Below are positions 9,818-19,613 of a stretch of 64,000 nt of DNA, piece by piece (position 1 is the first letter of the stretch; each line of letters begins with the position of its first letter). Position numbers and translations under genes: made by a program. Source of the stretch: Oncomelania hupensis (taxonomy: Eukaryota > Mollusca > Gastropoda > Littorinimorpha > Pomatiopsidae); the NCBI GenBank assembly GCA_036898135.1, contig CM072522.1, forward strand, positions 10,528,686-10,592,685, written 5' to 3'. Below the pieces are notes generated by a model that saw only the letters and a list, made by a program, of their open reading frames with translations, was not told the origin of the DNA and did no database searches.

Positions 9818-10159
9818 TTTGTATCCTTCTATGAAAGATACATTTATCTGGACTGTGAAGGTAGTCAAAGAAATCCATTGGATTGTTCTGAAGAAACATT
9901 CATCGAGCACCATGTTTCTTCGGGGAAGGCAAATTTGAAGCATCTCTGCATGCTTGCTTTTACCATGCATTACATTTATCCAGAAAGGTTTCCCAAAGAA
10001 GAATTCACACATGTACTGATGAAACACATGGCAGAAGAAACTGCAATTTTGATGTTAACTGTATTGTACTTTTTCGAAAAGGAAGAGGATGAATGTGTAA
10101 AGTCTTGGCCACAAATAGCATCACCTGAAACATCGTGGTCTAAGATGCCTACATATTAG
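9818..10159 (+). CDS. Unrecognised open frame of about 113 codons
   Basis: The frame is open from 9818 (after a TGA at 9815-9817) to TAG at 10157-10159 and has no ATG near its start. The composition looks protein-like: LKHLCMLAFTMHYIYPERFP, then EEFTHVLMKHMAEETAILML. I do not recognise a family. It could be an internal exon or a transposon fragment. It sits between a tandem repeat and a LINE fragment, which favours mobile-element debris. Confidence 0.25.
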   Translation, partial: FVSFYERYIYLDCEGSQRNPLDCSEETFIEHHVSSGKANLKHLCMLAFTMHYIYPERFPKEEFTHVLMKHMAEETAILMLTVLYFFEKEEDECVKSWPQIASPETSWSKMPTY

Positions 10160-10164
10160 TCATA

Positions 10165-10510
10165 GCTATAAAATAAATCTATAGGCTTACATTTTGGAAT
10201 TGCATCCAAATGGTTTTTGAACTGATTAGTAGTTTTAGCACTTTTTATAGACATTGGAAGGTCATTCCAATGTCTTACGGTTCTGTACGAAAAAGAGAAT
10301 TTCCTAATATTAGTGTTACAGTGTCTAACAAAGATTTTGCCTTCAGATAAGCGTGTCATATTACTATGAGGATTAGCAAAAAAAGTCATTCCATTCTAAG
10401 TCATCAATGTTATTATAAATTTTGAATACTTGTATTAGGTCACCTCGTAATCTCCTACCAGACATTGAATGTAAACCAAGGAAAAGAAGTCGCTCTTTAT
10501 AGGACATTTT
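10165..10510 (-). mobile_element. CR1-like LINE 3' fragment
   Basis: The minus-strand frame encodes LSEGKIFVRHCNTNIRKFSF and RTVRHWNDLPMSIKSA. It aligns with the C-terminus of the LINE at 21132-22472 (NSEGKIFVQHCNTNLRKFCF, RVVTFWNDLPVTLKQA) but is clearly diverged, so it is a related subfamily. Upstream, GLHSMSGRRLRGDLIQVFKI extends it to ~10510 across a one-base shift in a T7 run. It is 5' truncated. Confidence 0.8.
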
Positions 10511-10540
10511 TAGCAATAGCTAATAGGTACTTTTTTTCTT

Positions 10541-10805
10541 TCTTTCTTTCTTTCTTTTTTTTTTTTTTTTATCTTACAAGAACAGACTCGGTTTTCAGGT
10601 TTTTTGCTTGTTTTGTAAATTAATAGTGTATATGAAGCAAGATGCTATTATCAACTGCAATTTGCGCGAGCGTATGTGTTTAGGCCTATGTGTGTGCATA
10701 TGTGCGTTTGAGAGAGAGAGAGTGTGTGTGTGGGTGTGTGTGTGTGTGTGGGTGTGTGTGTGGGTGGGTGGGTGTGTGTTGTGTTGTGTGTTGTTTTGTG
10801 TGTTG
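10541..10805. repeat. (CTTT)n/poly-T and (GT)n tracts with a short direct repeat
   Basis: A CTTT/T tract lies at 10537-10570 and a TG-rich tract at 10690-10808. A ~33-bp direct repeat (attaatagtgtat, gaagcaagat, ctatta) occurs at 10618-10650 and 10810-10842. A MITE begins at the end of the second copy. Confidence 0.75.
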
Positions 10806-10839
10806 TGTGAATTAATAGTGTATTCGAAGCAAGATCCTA

Positions 10840-11244
10840 TTAGGGACCTTTCGGAAGCGAGTGATTTTCGTTGTGAAAGTGATTCTGCACTGCTTTCTGT
10901 CCGTGACGTCAGCAGTTGATGTTCTCATTAGTAATGCAAAGGTGAATGTTCGCAAAATCTTTCTCGGTGGTTTCGTAAAAAATGACTTTCCCAATAAGTT
11001 GAATTCGTAGGTATTTTTGTTTATTACATCCCTTGTATAACATCCAAAATGATGTGATTTGTGAAAGGAACCTTACTGAATCATTTTAGATGTGTAAATG
11101 GTGATTTGCACTTGTTTTGAGACCCAGTGAGGTACCGGATGTAGGTCAAGTTCATCATTGCATGGCGTATGAAGCCACGAAAAGAGAAAGTAGTGCAAAA
11201 CCACTTTCACACAACGAAATCACTCGCTTCCGAAAGATCCCTAA
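10840..11244. mobile_element. MITE, 405 bp, termini like those of the 7.6-kb palindrome
   Basis: Inverted ends: TTAGGGACCTTTCGGAAGCG at 10840 and the complement of TTAGGGATCTTTCGGAAGCG ending at 11244. The inverted match continues inward through GAGTGATTTCGTTGTG and GAAAGTG. The terminal word is the same as in the 7638-9154 element, but the interior differs. TA flanks both ends; the true target duplication length is uncertain. No coding capacity. Confidence 0.8.
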
Positions 11245-12020
11245 TATTAACTCCAGGTCCACCTCATAAGGCTAGACAGCTTATTTTTCTCTTTTACACA
11301 ATCTTTTAAAAAAATATCCCTTTGCCTTGTATGATTTGGAATAAAGTGACGTCATTTTTTTTTAAAGTCTATTGTCGAATTTGGATTGATTTCTTTTTCT
11401 TCTTTGCCGTCACCTCTTTCTTCCTCTATTCAATTATCATTTTTCAGCACTTCATCCTCCTCTCCTTCACTACGTACTGTTTCCGCTCTTCTCTTTGTCC
11501 TCCTCGTCCTATTACTACTTCCTCTTCTTGTTCCTCTTATTTGTTCTTGTTATTTGTGTATTCGTTGTTGTTGTTGTTGTTGTTGTTGTGCTCCTCCTCC
11601 TGCACCTCCTCCTCCTCTTGTTCAGATGTAATGGATACATTTCACACACCGGCCATTTCCATAATCTTTAAACAGAGTGTGAGAACGTACGAAACTTTGC
11701 TCCATGCCAGAGACCAGCTCCAATTGGCGATAGGAACAAGCATTTAATATTTCTGCTTATTCTACTTCCGCCGAAGCGGAATATCGCTATCGACGATCGT
11801 TGTTTAACGCTATTGGGCAAGTAAATTATTTCTGCGGACTGTCTTATTTCATGGTGAGGTATGAAGCTAGAATAATTTTTCGTTAAAAGTACTTAACCCT
11901 TTCGCTGCCAAAGAGAAATGTACCTGCGTTACAAACCATTTGCTAAGCAAATATCATATATGTCTTGTCTTGCCGTACACTATATGCCCACAATCAATCG
12001 TGTTGATCATTATGGCAATT
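11245..12020. other. Non-coding, pyrimidine-rich stretch
   Basis: TTC/CTC-rich low complexity occupies about 11386-11635 with a (GTT)n run at 11563-11590. Predicted Ser/Leu/Pro-rich frames follow the composition. I see no gene, RNA or recognisable element. Confidence 0.6.
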
Positions 12021-12029
12021 TTTACTAAG

Positions 12030-12261
12030 GTGCATGCTGGATGTGTTCTTGTTACCGGCTTTCACCCGTCTAGGACATGAACGTCAGGATCTTTAAAGTC
12101 CGTTATGATGGAATGTATGCGACACAGACTAGACCTCGGTTTATACTCTCATCCGAAGGAGTAGGAAACGGGAGTAAAGTGTCTTTCCCAAGGACACAAC
12201 ACAATGTCCCGGCCTGGGCTTGAACCCGGGACCTTCCGATCTGCAAGCCAACGCTCTAACT
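12030..12261 (-). mobile_element. tRNA-derived SINE (family A), inverted copy
   Basis: Minus strand: the B box ggtcccgggttcaagccc is at 12235-12218. The body follows: tgtgttgtgtccttgggaaag, actcctt...ggatgagagtataaacc, ggactttaaagatcctgacg, catgtcctagacgggtg. The A-box end is lost at the junction (12250-12261) with the next, oppositely oriented copy. Confidence 0.75.
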
Positions 12262-12560
12262 GTGGTCTAATGGTAGTGCTTCGGCTTGCGGATCGGAAGG
12301 TTCGAGCCCTGGCCAGGCCATTGTGTTGTGTCCCTGGGAAAGACACTTTACTCCTGTTTTCCTACTCCTTCGGATGAGAGTATAAACCGAGGTCTAGTCT
12401 GTGTCGCATACATTCCATCTTAACGGACTTTAAAGATCCTGACGCTCATGTCCTAGACGGGTGAGTGCCAGTAACAAGAACACACCCAGCATGCACCTTG
12501 GTAAAAAGTGCCATAATAATCATCAAGATGATTGTGGGCATATACGGCAAAATCAAATTA
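12262..12560 (+). mobile_element. tRNA-derived SINE (family A)
   Basis: A box TGGTCTAATGGTAGTGC starts at 12262 and B box GGTTCGAGCCC is at 12299-12309, the spacing of a tRNA gene internal promoter. The body is the same as in the inverted copy next door and in the full-length copy at 43637-44067. The two copies meet head to head and form an imperfect palindrome of about 500 bp. Confidence 0.8.
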
Positions 12561-12911
12561 ACCATTCGGCCACCGTGCCTCCAATATGGCTGGCGATTGT
12601 AAAAATTTACAAACAGTTCTAGCTTGAAGTTGAACAGTATTACTATTAGAAATAACTAGGCAACACTTCCACATTTCTAAAACTGTAAATGGTAATTTTA
12701 TTTTTTACACAAATATGCTGTTTAGAAAAATAAAATAAAAATTGTTATTTGTTTATGTTTATTTTTTTTATAGTTAGTCCAAATGAGATAGATAATGAGA
12801 AAGAGGGGGAGGTAATCGCATCGTCTTTGTAGTATTTTTTCTTAGGAATACATAGTAATGAGGAGGGGTAGCAGGTGGCCACCATTCAGTGAAAATGGAT
12901 GGCATACTTAA

Positions 12912-13537
12912 CTCTTTCCCTGCCAGGCATGTTTCCACGTTTGTGCCAGACATTTCTCTAGCACCGGAAAGAAAGTTCAGTACCTTAGGCATTTAAGCTA
13001 CTGTTCTTTCAATAATAGTTGTTAAATAGACATATTTCATATCAAATTAAAGGTAAAAGAGTGAAGAATAAGAAAAAAAAAACCAAAAAAATGTTAATTT
13101 GATTATGTTATTGAAATATATGTGTTTTGAAAGCATGTTGATCTTTTTGAAATGATAAAATAAAATAAAAATATTTCTACATACCACAGTGATAAAAACA
13201 ATCTGGAGGAATAATTCCAATCACTGAATCAGCTTCACACATCAGAAAGAAAATTTATTTAGGATCAAAATACACTTTACAGTTTGAAATTATATTGATT
13301 ATTAGCACAGAATTTGACACACTGTCGATTGTGCCCATCAAAATGCTTAGTAAAATGCACAAAAAACACTCTAAAAACGAATCAATTTGAAGAAAAAACG
13401 CGCGTGTCGATCGAGAATGAAAGTAGAAAGAGTTATCTCTCTTTGGTTAAAATAAAACTTGGATTGGACTGCGCAAAAAACCGGAATGAAACGGAATACT
13501 GAAATCGACGATATATTGTCGATTGGCAGGGAAAGAG
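12912..13537 (-). mobile_element. TTAA-flanked MITE, copy C, one palindromic unit
   Basis: TTAA at 12908-12911 and 13538-13541 flanks inverted ends CTCTTTCCCTGCCA. The interior is the reverse complement of copies A (17860) and B (27880). Near its right end it has one ATCGACGATATATTGTCGAT palindrome, against 10 in A and 2 in B. TTAA targets are used by piggyBac and Kolobok transposons; which of these mobilised it cannot be told without a transposase. Confidence 0.85.
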
Positions 13538-13541
13538 TTAA

Positions 13542-13990
13542 TGAATGTTAAACAGCTAATGCTCTGAATGTAACCATCTGGTGCTTATTTGTGTTGCTTG
13601 CCATTTAAATATACCGAGAAAGAAACGTTCCAATCATTATGACGACATAACACTATGCTGGCATATTTTGTTACACTATTGTATGACGACTTATCTCATC
13701 ATAAGCAGTCAAGGGGTTAATGTTGCACTGCAGCTTAGAACTGCAGTAGTCTGCCTAAACAGTGAAAACCACTCATAGAGTTTAACATGATTGTGTTTGT
13801 GTGATAACAATTTATTTTCCTTGAAGTAATTCTTCACCACCATAATATTAACAGAGCAGTTCCCATATTTGAGATTTTGTGAGTTCTGAGAACAAAGTAT
13901 TGTTGACATTTTATTGCATCCACTTTGATAATCATTCTTCATTGCATTATTTTTGTGTGTGGCCTTTCCGCTAGTGCATATTTACAAAAA
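13542..13990. other. Non-coding stretch
   Basis: AT-rich sequence between the MITE and a microsatellite. No gene or recognised repeat is seen. Confidence 0.5.
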
Positions 13991-13994
13991 AAAT

Positions 13995-14001
13995 AATGAT
14001 G

Positions 14002-14077
<76 letters not shown>

Positions 14078-14085
14078 CGATGATG

Positions 14086-14143
<58 letters not shown>
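13995..14143. repeat. (GAT)n(AAT)n compound microsatellite
   Basis: About 28 GAT triplets with minor breaks pass into about 18 AAT triplets. Confidence 0.95.
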
Positions 14144-14144
<1 letters not shown>

Positions 14145-14389
14145 CACTTGTACAGCCATAGTTAACGATGTCAACATTACAAAACTAATTTCCTTTCAAT
14201 TCCATCTTCTAATACTTAGAGCTCTTTAGTATTTACCTGCCTTTACACTTAATAACTGACTGATGAATAAGTTTGTAATGTGTGTGACATTTAATGATTT
14301 TTATTTATTAAATTTAATCGTTCTTATATAGCGCTTCACAGGATCCAACTTAAGCCACTTGGGGTTGGTTAGTTAGTCATTGTTTATTG

Positions 14390-14793
14390 CAGGGGTGTCA
14401 AACTCAATTACTCAGCAGGCCAAAACTCAAATCACATGTAAGTTTGCGGGCCGAACAGGATAAACATTCAATAAGCAACGTTCAGTAACAATCATTAATA
14501 ATAACTGAGCGTTGCTAGGTCAATGTAAGGACAAACATCCCCTCACTACACAACTGTTATTTTCGCTTAAATTCTGATCGAAGCGAGAACGCTCTGAGGT
14601 AGCCTATCGTTTGATAAGGCTGCTAATTAGGGAATTTGATTTGCACTTTATATCGCAGGGCCATTTAAAATATTTGTGCCTAAAATTCTCTCACGGGCTT
14701 TATATAATTGTAAGCCGGTCAAGACCTCTCAGGTTTGATATATCTGTACGCCGGGCTTGATGTTGCCTGCGGGCCTTGAGGTTGACACATGTG
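14390..14793. mobile_element. hAT-type MITE, 404 bp
   Basis: The ends CAGGGGTGTCAAACTCAA and CCTTGAGGTTGACACATGTG are imperfect inverted repeats of the Charlie/hAT style. The flanks GTTTATTG (14382-14389) and GCTTATAG (14794-14801) match at 6 of 8 positions, as an old 8-bp duplication would. No coding frame. The sequence 14320-14345 just before it (ttcttatatagcgct) is a tRNA-SINE tail fragment. Confidence 0.65.
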
Positions 14794-14801
14794 GCTTATA
14801 G

Positions 14802-14940
14802 GGTCCAGTGGACTGCAAAGAGCCGAATCAGGACCACCCATCTGAGGTGGTCATCTGCAGCCCTTGCGTACATAGTGGTAGTCTGACGCCCAGACAACTG
14901 GGCACAAACTCCCAATATATATATAGTTTGGGAACATGTT
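14802..14940 (-). mobile_element. Fragments of dispersed retroelement and SINE
   Basis: The sequence gtccagtggactgcaaagag, then ccgaatcaggaccac, matches the minus-strand 3' end of the TATA-containing retroelement family, as at 51060-51100. It is followed by gtctgacgcccagacaactg of the tRNA-SINE body. It lies directly upstream of the first zinc-finger exon. Confidence 0.55.
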
Positions 14941-14964
14941 GTGTGATGCAGGTGAGGAGAAAGT

Positions 14965-15116
14965 ATGAGTGCAGCGTGTGTGGCAGGCGGAGAGGAGGAG
15001 GACGATGAGGTGGAATGGCTGTCAGTGGACAGAGCGGTGTTCAGCACCTGGTGTAACATCGGTGACCGTCTGTCGCTGGCCTCTCACACTCAGATTGCAG
15101 CCTTTCTCATCCACAG
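14965..15116 (+). CDS. C2H2 zinc-finger gene, first coding exon
   Basis: ATG at 14965 follows an in-frame TGA at 14953-14955. The exon encodes an acidic start and a Trp/Cys-rich segment (EVEWLSVDRAVFSTWCNIGD) and ends at CACAG|GTCAGT in phase 2. Phase and sequence continue into the exon at 17066. The protein built from the six exons is about 525 residues, probably a nuclear DNA-binding factor. The segment spanning exons 1 and 2 looks like a folded N-terminal domain that I cannot name. Upstream DNA is mobile-element debris, so a 5' non-coding exon may lie further away. Confidence 0.6.
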
Positions 15117-17065
15117 GTCAGTAAAGGCTACAGCCCTCTTAACTTGTCCCTGGCACGGCTTGAGTTGACTGAGGAATGTATGCATGCTTTTCACTGTCTT
15201 TTTCCTAGCGCCTGTGTACTTTCTCATCAGCTAGTGTCATTCATGTGTGGAGACGTTATGAGTTTGATACACATGGGTATATTGTGTTTACAATTGATCT
15301 ATTTACTTACATTTATTCATTGTTTTGCGTGTGAAGGTGGGGATGTTGATGTGTGTGTGTGGGAAGGGGGGGGGGGGAGTGGTAAATGTGTAAGGGCTGG
15401 GATAGCATAGGGGTTAGTGCAGACACTCCATTTTGGAGCCGTTAAACCTGCGTACTACATCTGAGAAGAAACGTGTACAACAACTAGTTACATTTAGAGG
15501 AGTGCACTGTTGGAGCTTTGCTATGAGTGTTTAGCAAACTGTGATTTTGGCCTTTTGAGGTAGAACAAATATGATAACACGGGAGGAAGGCCACTAACCC
15601 AGGTAATGTTTGTATGTAACATGCCTGGTCAAAATCTGTTTAGTGGGTCCTAAGATAAGGCGTCATATCACGTAGGGGACAATTTTGTTAAATGATCTCT
15701 TGGCCATGTCAAGGGAGATAATTGTAGACATGTCACAATGGGGTTTCCCTTTAACTTTTGTCAATATCAGTTTTATATAGGTGCAGAAGTTAAGAGAGGT
15801 TTACCCACACGTAATAAATGTGATCATAAACTTGTGAACACAGAGAGTTTTTGTTATGCAAATGCTTGATTCTGTTGAATATAATACAGTATATATCTTG
15901 TAATGCTAAAACAAGTTTAGCCATTTTTGGAATTATTTCATTTTCTGCACAGTGTGTCTGTATTTTTGTGTAATATATTAAGTTTTTGTATTGCCAGACT
16001 TATCAGCAGTCTGTTTTCAAATTTGTTTAATTTTTGTTTAAAATATTTTTTTTTATATAAAATTTAAAAAAAAATAAGCAAAAAACCCAACCAAAAACCC
16101 TTTATGATGACCACTGGACAGAAGTTGGCTCTGTGACATGTTGGCTTATCCCAGCTATAACTTCTGTTGATAGTTTCAGTTTAAGCATGAACTGTCAACT
16201 CCTGTTGGTTGTGAATGATGATTTGCTTTGCGATTTAATGAAAAGTTCCATTGAATAGGCCTCTATATATATGTATCAGGAGTTTGTACTATTTGCCTCA
16301 CACTACGATTCTACATTCTCAGACAAGTAGGGAGGCCTGATGGCGCAGTGGATTAGTCAGCCTGTTTTCTATGCCGCAAGGGATGAACTTATGTGACTTA
16401 GGTACGAGACTATTGAGGTCACCGAGGGTTTTCTCCGGGTACCCCGGTTTCTTCCCTCCCTTCAGTAATGGTATTGGATGCAGTCTATCTAAAATTTCAA
16501 AAATAAAAATTTGATTTCCTTTCCGTCTTCTAATAGCGATCTTTCCGCCTTTACCCCAACCGTTTGATTGATAGATGTGTGTTTAGTATTTGTTTGAGAA
16601 TGGGTGATACATATGGATGTGTATATTAGTACAGATCGGGGCTCTTTGAGCCCGATTGGTGCTTTGGGAAAAGCGTGTATAAAGTATCCAGTATTATCCG
16701 TTTAGTGATCATGATAAATGTGAATTTGTTTCACAGTTGTACAGAAATTGAAAAGGTTTAAAAATAGATTGCGCATATTTTTTACTGTTGAGTGGCTTTC
16801 TTTTGGGAGAAATCTTCTAGTTTGTTCACATAGATTTGAAAAAATGCGATGACCTGCACATTTTTGCTGAGGCGACGTTTATACCTGTATTATTAGTAGT
16901 ATCTATTCCGCTCACATCCTAATACAAGAGCCTGTGGAGGCAAGTTATGAGAAGAAGTGTGCTAAGGTCCGTGTGTTCTGTACTATTGACTGTAAACTAC
17001 TACAACATGAATTATTAGCGTCATTTGTTCATTCTGACAGTCAGTATATCTTTGTGTTGACGCAG
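15117..17065 (+). other. Intron 1 of the zinc-finger gene
   Basis: Bounded by GTCAGT at 15117 and the acceptor gttgacgcag ending at 17065. It contains a SINE at 16325-16560 and otherwise AT-rich non-coding sequence. Confidence 0.55.
16325..16560 (+). mobile_element. tRNA-derived SINE (family B)
   Basis: The head GATGGCGCAGTGGATTAG fits a tRNA A box. A degenerate B box (ggtacgagact) follows about 55 bp later. The body has gagggttttctccgggtacc, then cttccct...agtaatggtattggatgcag. Related inverted pieces lie at 2325-2427 and 28940-29050. Confidence 0.65.
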
Positions 17066-17396
17066 TTACGAGCAGAAGGAGGTTCCTGAAGGGAGGAAAG
17101 CCTGCAGCAGTTGCGGTGCCCCACTGGGCTGGTTGTGCTCTCCTTGCCAGCAGCGCCTACTGCAGCAGCAAGTCCAGCAACTGCAGCTACAACTACAGCA
17201 GCTGCAACAGCCATCTCTCCATCAGTCCCAGGGATACCAACACCATGAAGAACAAGAGCAAAAAGTGAACGACATCCAAGAGCCGTGCAAGATGGAACCT
17301 CAGCCACAGACTGCCCTCCGTGACTGTGAAAACATTCAGGTCAAGCTGGAAGTCCATTCTGATGAGGACAGTCAGGCAACAGTGTTCCCAACCCAG
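17066..17396 (+). CDS. C2H2 zinc-finger gene, exon 2 (Cys pair motif and Gln-rich region)
   Basis: The acceptor gacgcag precedes 17066 and the donor CCCAG|GTAATG ends it in phase 0. It starts YEQKEVPEGRKACSSCGAPL and continues GWLCSPC, giving CxxC-x7-CxxC, a possible zinc-ribbon-like knuckle. A Gln/Leu-rich stretch (about 25 residues) follows, typical of activation or dimerisation segments. An acidic tail contains IQVKLEVHSDED; the VKLE core resembles a SUMO-attachment site (psi-K-x-E). In-phase joins on both sides support the exon. Confidence 0.65.
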
Positions 17397-17859
17397 GTAA
17401 TGATCATCTCACCTGAGGCTAGGCTACATTTGACAAGGGTTGGGAAGAAGGCATACAACCCTCACAGAACTCAGGACCGAGACCTTGTTATCTTGTTTTA
17501 CATCAAGAACATTTTGTAAGATAATGTGAACTGGGCGTGAGTCATTGTATGCAGTAACGTTTTATTCTGAGGAATACAATGAAACAATAAATAAATTAAT
17601 GAAGGGAAATAGTATACCCCTTGTTTGGCTTGTATTTCCTCACCATTTTGCCTTATGTAAGATAAGTGTGAACAGTGTTTGCAAACCTCAGGGCAGACAA
17701 AAAATACTTTAGGTTGTTATTGTCTCGCCTATAAAAATGGGACCAGAGTTAAATGATAGTATCCTGACGTAATCCTTATTGGAAGCTGTCCTCCTGGGAT
17801 AAACAAACATAAAGGTGAAAATAGGATTTATCTCCCCTTCTTTGCTGCCAGGGGTTTAA

Positions 17860-18856
17860 CTCTTTCCCTGCCAATCGACGATATATCGTCGATCTGAGCC
17901 GCCATGTTTGTGCCAATCGACGATATATCGTCGATCTGAGCCGCCATGTTTGTGCCAATCGACGATATATCGTCGATCTGAGCCGCCATGTTTGTGCCAA
18001 TCGACGATATATCGTCGATCTGAGCCGCCATGTTTGTGCCAATCGACGATATATCGTCGATCTGAGCCGCCATGTTTGTGCCAATCGACGATATATCGTC
18101 GATCTGAGCCGCCATGTTTGTGCCAATCGACGATATATCGTCGATCTGAGCCGCCATGTTTGTGCCAATCGACGATATATCGTCGATCTGAGCCGCCATG
18201 TTTGTGCCAATCGACGATATATCGTCGATCTGAGCCGCCATGTTTGTGCCAATCGACGATATATCGTCGATTTCAGTATTCCGTTTCGTTCCGGTTTTTT
18301 GCGCAGTCCAATCCAAGTTTTATTTTAACCAAAGAGAGATAACTCTTTCTACTTTCGTTCTCGATCGACACGCGCATGGTTTCTTCAAATTGATTCGTTT
18401 TTAGTGTTTTTTGTGCATTTTACTAAGCATTGTGATGGGCACAATCGACAGTGTGTCAAACCTCTGCTAATAATCAATATAATTTCAAACTGTAAAGTGT
18501 ATTTTGATCCTAAATAAATTTTCTTTCTGGTGTGTGAAGCTGATTCAGTGATTGGAATTATTCCTCCAGATTTTTTTTATCACTGTGGTGTGTAGAAATA
18601 TGTTTATTTTATTTTATCATTTCAAAAAGATCAACATGCTTTCAAAACACATATTTCAATAACATAATCAAATTAACATTTTTGTGGGTTTTTTTCTTAT
18701 TCTTCACTCTTTTACCTTTAATTTGATATGAAATATGTCTATTTAACAACTATTATTGAAAGAACAGTAGCTTAAATGCCTAAGGTACTGAACTTTCTTT
18801 CCGGTGCCAGAGAAATGTCTGGCACAAACGTGGAAACATGCCTGGCAGGGAAAGAG
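17860..18856 (+). mobile_element. TTAA-flanked MITE, copy A, ten palindromic units
   Basis: TTAA at 17856-17859 and 18857-18860 flanks inverted ends CTCTTTCCCTGCCA. The body after the satellite array closely matches copies B and C. It lies in intron 2 of the zinc-finger gene, in the same orientation as copy B. No coding capacity; the long frames across it come from the 42-bp periodicity. Confidence 0.9.
17871..18272 (+). repeat. 42-bp satellite with perfect 20-bp palindrome
   Basis: Ten copies of ATCGACGATATATCGTCGAT are separated by nine identical 22-bp spacers (ctgagccgccatgtttgtgcca). Each palindrome is self-complementary over all 20 bases. Units are essentially identical, so the expansion is recent. 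Confidence 0.95.
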
Positions 18857-19096
18857 TTAAGTTTGAGGACTTGTGCCATAGATACAGACGGCCATTTTGC
18901 AGTGTTCTCAGCTCGTCAGTGTATCAGCTCTTGCTATCAGCTGAGAATTGCAACAAAGATGCCTGGTACTTTCTTTGCTTGCAAATGAGTTGCTAGCTGT
19001 CAATAAAGGCTGTGCAACTCAGCTGGGAAATGGAAAGCTTCATGGCTTTGTCTCCAGTGCTCCATGTACAGTTCTTGCTGATCTGTGACGTGGCAG

Positions 19097-19390
19097 CTGG
19101 CGATGGCTAGAGTTTGTAAACGTAAGCTGGCAGAAAAGGCCTGCAGCCCACAAAAACACTCAGACTTGCGGCAAACGAAAGCTGTGAAGAAAGCTGTAGC
19201 AGGAAGAAGAAGACTAAAAGACTTAGTACGTCAGGTGTGGAGTAGGACCAGATGTCGCGAAACTTCGCTGCAGACAGTAAAAGCTGTAGGAAGGAGGAGG
19301 AGGAGAGTGATGAGAGGCCAAACACGGTTGAAAGAAGAAGAAGAGGAGGAGGAAGAAGAAGAAGGAGAGGTGCGCGGAGATTGGCGCAAG
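19097..19390 (+). CDS. C2H2 zinc-finger gene, exon 3 (basic and Glu-rich linker), 3' border tentative
   Basis: The acceptor gacgtggcag precedes 19097 and joins exon 2 in phase 0. The frame encodes a Lys/Arg-rich region (VCKRKLAEK, GRRRLKDLVRQVW, VGRRRRRV), then a run of ten Glu. This frame is not the one that enters the zinc finger at 19580. A donor at 19391 (GCAAG|GTCAGG, phase 0) with an acceptor at 19505 or 19529 restores the frame. A 115- or 139-bp intron would be unusually small for this gene, so a frame error or different exon border is also possible. Confidence 0.45.
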
Positions 19391-19529
19391 GTCAGGTGTG
19401 GAGGGGTGAAGGAGGGTCCGCAGAAGTACATGTCGCGGAATGGAGCTGTGCCGGTGGGTGGGAAAGACAAGACTGGGGTCAGGAAGGGCGTTCACACCAC
19501 CGCAGGCAGCAGTGAGGCTGACATCCCAG

Positions 19530-19613
19530 GCCCACAAGGAACTGGCACAACCCAGAAAGAGGGGCCGCAAGAAGGGCTACAAAGGGCCCCATGTCTGCGA
19601 TGAGTGTGGGAAG
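19530..19613 (+). CDS. C2H2 zinc-finger gene, exon 4 (start of finger 1)
   Basis: Encodes AHKELAQPRKRGRKKGYKGP followed by HVCDECGK and ends at GGGAAG|GTAGGT in phase 0. PRKRGRKK is a likely nuclear localisation signal. The two zinc-binding cysteines of finger 1 are here and its two histidines are in exon 5; the joined finger has the standard C-x2-C-x12-H-x3-H. The 5' border is one of two in-phase AG sites (19505 or 19529). Confidence 0.6.

Noticed and set aside
14940..15008. Frame reading KYECSVCGRRRGGG like a zinc-finger start
   Set aside because: It stops at once. The overlapping frame from ATG 14965 runs to a good donor and joins exon 2 in phase.
17776..18316. Repeats with palindromes and uniform spacers resembling a CRISPR array, and long ORFs on both strands
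   Set aside because: Spacers are identical, the array lies inside a TTAA-flanked MITE in a eukaryotic intron, and the ORFs only reflect a 42-bp period divisible by three.
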